From contig OX463829.1 of the NCBI GenBank assembly GCA_949825045.1, forward strand, positions 18,012,715-18,076,714: a stretch of DNA of 64,000 nt, read 5' to 3'. Source of the stretch: Argyresthia goedartella (Eukaryota > Arthropoda > Insecta > Lepidoptera > Argyresthiidae). Both the position numbers and the translations under genes were made by a program. Numbering within the stretch: position 1 is the first letter of the stretch; every line of letters starts with the position of its first letter. The notes under the pieces were generated by a model. The model was not told the DNA's origin. It did not search any database and saw only the letters and a program-made list of their open reading frames with translations. Below are positions 61,904 through 64,000 of the stretch, piece by piece.

Positions 61904-64000
61904 ATGGCAGACCTTACTAAATCTTATTTTTTATTTGACAACTGGAAACTATGGGATCGCCCCACCGCGTGCGGAGGCGTGCTGCTCGCGGCCCGCCCCG
62001 GCATCACACTACGCCGATGCCGGGACCTCGAAACAGATCATGGCGAAGATCTTTGGGCCAATTTCACATTGGATGGTGTCCACTTCACAGTCTGTGTGGT
62101 CTATGTGGACCCCAGTAAAAAGAAGAACGGGAAACCAATCTCACAGGCGGAAAAAGATGCCCAATATCTAAGCTGGTTCACCAAAACGGAAGGACATAGG
62201 TCAACCTTAAATGGAAACCTTATTATTCTCGGTGACCTCAACATGAATAGTGCATCAGTGTCTATTGTTAATTATTATTACTATTTTCTGAGTGTTTGTT
62301 GTATGTATGAGACGAATGATGTGATGAATGCTCACGGGGGCGTGCTTGATGTGGTATTACTGCCGGAGAGCGTCCGTGGTGTAACCGTGCGCACCTCCGT
62401 GTCAGGCAGCCTGGTGCCACACGCTGACGCCTACCACCCGCCTCTCGACATCATTGTGCCACTGTCGTCAATGCAAGGCGCAGTCCAGCAATCCGGCCGC
62501 TTGGATCCCAGCAACATTGACGGTCACAATGACTGGAATTTTGCCAAGGGCAACCACACAGTCCTGTACGAACACATGTCTAGCGTCACTTGGGACGATA
62601 TTGCTGAAGCTCCGGATGTGGACACGGCAGTTGGTCGTTTTTACGACACCATATACGATATTTTCAATGCGACAGTGCCGAAAAAAACCAGGAAATGTGT
62701 ACCTACTAGACGCTACTCAGTGTGGTATACTGGGGATATAATACACGACCTGGCCGCCAAGGCTAAATTACATTGTAAGTGGAAGTCGTGTAAGAGACCA
62801 GCTGACTACGCCGCATTCAGTGAGCTGAGAGCCAGTATTAAGTGCCGCATAGCTACAGCTTACATGAACCACATGGTGAGTTTAGAGGGTAATATCAGAT
62901 ACAACCCACGCGCGTTTTGGAAACATGTGAGCGGCCTCAGATCGAAGGGTGGTTTCGAACCTCGGGTCATTCATCAGGGGCAAGAGTGTGCCGGAGAAGA
63001 AGCAGCAGCCGCATTTGCAGACTACTTCTCCGACGTTTTCCTCAGTGACAAGCCGGCGCTGGCACCGGATCTGGTAAACAGATCCGATGACTCGCGTACT
63101 GCAAACTACGTCCAAATTACACATGTTTCCCGTAGGGATATAGAGAAAGGACTGAGGCAACTAAGGCCAAGGAGCGCAATTGGACCGGACAACGTCCCTC
63201 GTTACTTCTTAAAGGCCTATAGTGATCAGCTGGTACTGCCTTTAGGTTGTATCTTCAACCTAGCTTTTGAGCAAGGGAAGTACCCCACCAGCTGGAAGCT
63301 CTCTCGAGTCAGTCCTGTACCCAAGACTAGTGATACTGCCTCTGTAAATCAATATCGACCGATTGCGATCCTGAGTTCATTGGCAAAATTGTTCGAGTCA
63401 GTCATATACGGTAAAATCTATCCACAGATAGCGCCATATTTGTGCGACTCGCAACACGGATTTAGGAGTCGTCTCTCAGTAACCACCAACTTACTGACGT
63501 TAGTCGATTTGGTCTCAGAGAGCATGGATCGGGGATGTCAGGTGGACGTCGCCTATCTGGACTTCCGTAAGGCGTTCGATAGAGTTGATAACGATGCCCT
63601 AATGAAGAAATTGTGCGCCATAGGATTTGCCCCAAGGCTGTTGGTCTTCTTTGCTGACTACTTGAAAAACCGCAAACAGTTTATGCGACATGGCTGCTTT
63701 GAGTCCCAGCCGTACCACACGCGGTCGGGTGTTAGCCAAGGCTCTATTCTTGGTCCGTTGTTATTTATCATCATGATAAATGACCTAGAATCTGTGCTAA
63801 AATATTCTTAATGCCTACTGTACGCGGACGACCTCAAACTAGTACTTCCCATAATGTCAGAAAATGACTGTAGGCTACTACAGGAAGATCTAGATGCGGT
63901 CTATAGATGGAGTGTGAGCAACAAACTCCTATTCAATAGTGAAAAAATTTGCATTATGTCTTTCACGCGCTCTCCTCGGCCTATTAGCGTGACGTATACA
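61904..64000 (+). pseudogene. jockey-group LINE ORF2, runs off the window
   Basis: The frame is open from about 61904 to 63808. It starts inside the endonuclease (CGGVLLAARPGITLRRCRD, FTVCVVYVDPSKKKNGKP, LIILGDLNMN and VLDVVLLPESVRGV). The reverse transcriptase follows: NQYRPIAILSSLAKLFESVI, VAYLDFRKAFDRVDNDALM and GVSQGSILGPLLFIIMINDL. A single stop at 63809-63811 comes just before the catalytic LLYADDLKLVL, which continues in the same frame to the end of the window. The endonuclease N-terminus is absent and the SDH region reads VPHADAYHPPLD. The fate of the C-terminus lies outside the window. Confidence 0.87.

Overview
The window looks like insect nuclear DNA, most likely from a moth or butterfly. 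It is AT-rich and has no operons and no ribosome binding sites. It carries repeat families I associate with Lepidoptera: the 'GGTTCCG...ACTCGCACTTGGCC' interspersed repeat, a maT (DD37D) mariner, BEL/Pao elements, and CR1-, jockey- and RTE-type LINEs. I found no host gene I can name. The only host-like candidate is one possible terminal exon at 57115-57260. Almost everything recognisable is a transposable element, and many elements are inserted inside one another.

Left part (1-12 kb): tRNA-derived SINE with a palindromic MITE inside it; two partial copies of the lepidopteran repeat; a long TA microsatellite; a solo BEL/Pao LTR with a 5-bp target duplication; fragments of RTE and other LINEs; a decayed but complete-length maT transposon (9965-11240).

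12-20 kb: a stack of LINEs on the minus strand. A 5'-truncated RNase H-bearing LINE lies inside the endonuclease region of another LINE (15-bp duplication). Next to it, a full-length two-ORF jockey element (15072-19755) sits inside the reverse transcriptase of an older CR1/jockey-like LINE (13-bp duplication), which also holds a 117-bp TTAA-flanked insert. 22.7-25.8 kb is a ruined Ty1/copia element with a copia-type internal-tRNA primer site, followed by a palindromic MITE.

28-38.5 kb: a complete BEL/Pao element (29138-35131, 559-bp LTRs, target duplication TATTT) has landed at the very end of a Crypton-like tyrosine recombinase gene. That gene has an 89-bp GT-AG intron and is also split by a LINE (11-bp duplication). 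This BEL copy has lost its reverse transcriptase and RNase H by an in-frame deletion, so one ORF joins protease to integrase. A PIF/Harbinger remnant lies beside it.

39-64 kb: RTE and LINE tails; an apparently intact maT transposon with a 346-aa DD37D transposase (43183-44491); another SINE; a second full-length BEL/Pao element (45859-53210, 503-bp LTRs identical by eye, duplication CTAGT) inserted in a LINE ORF2; an RTE fragment; and two more LINEs on the plus strand, the last running off the window.

The observations most worth following are: (i) both BEL elements place gag and pol in the same frame separated by one UAG codon; (ii) the protease-integrase BEL derivative; (iii) the intron-bearing Crypton-like recombinase broken by two later insertions; (iv) a set of unrelated short, near-perfect hairpins with arms of 23-30 bp and loops of 4-6 nt. 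All alignments were made by eye.
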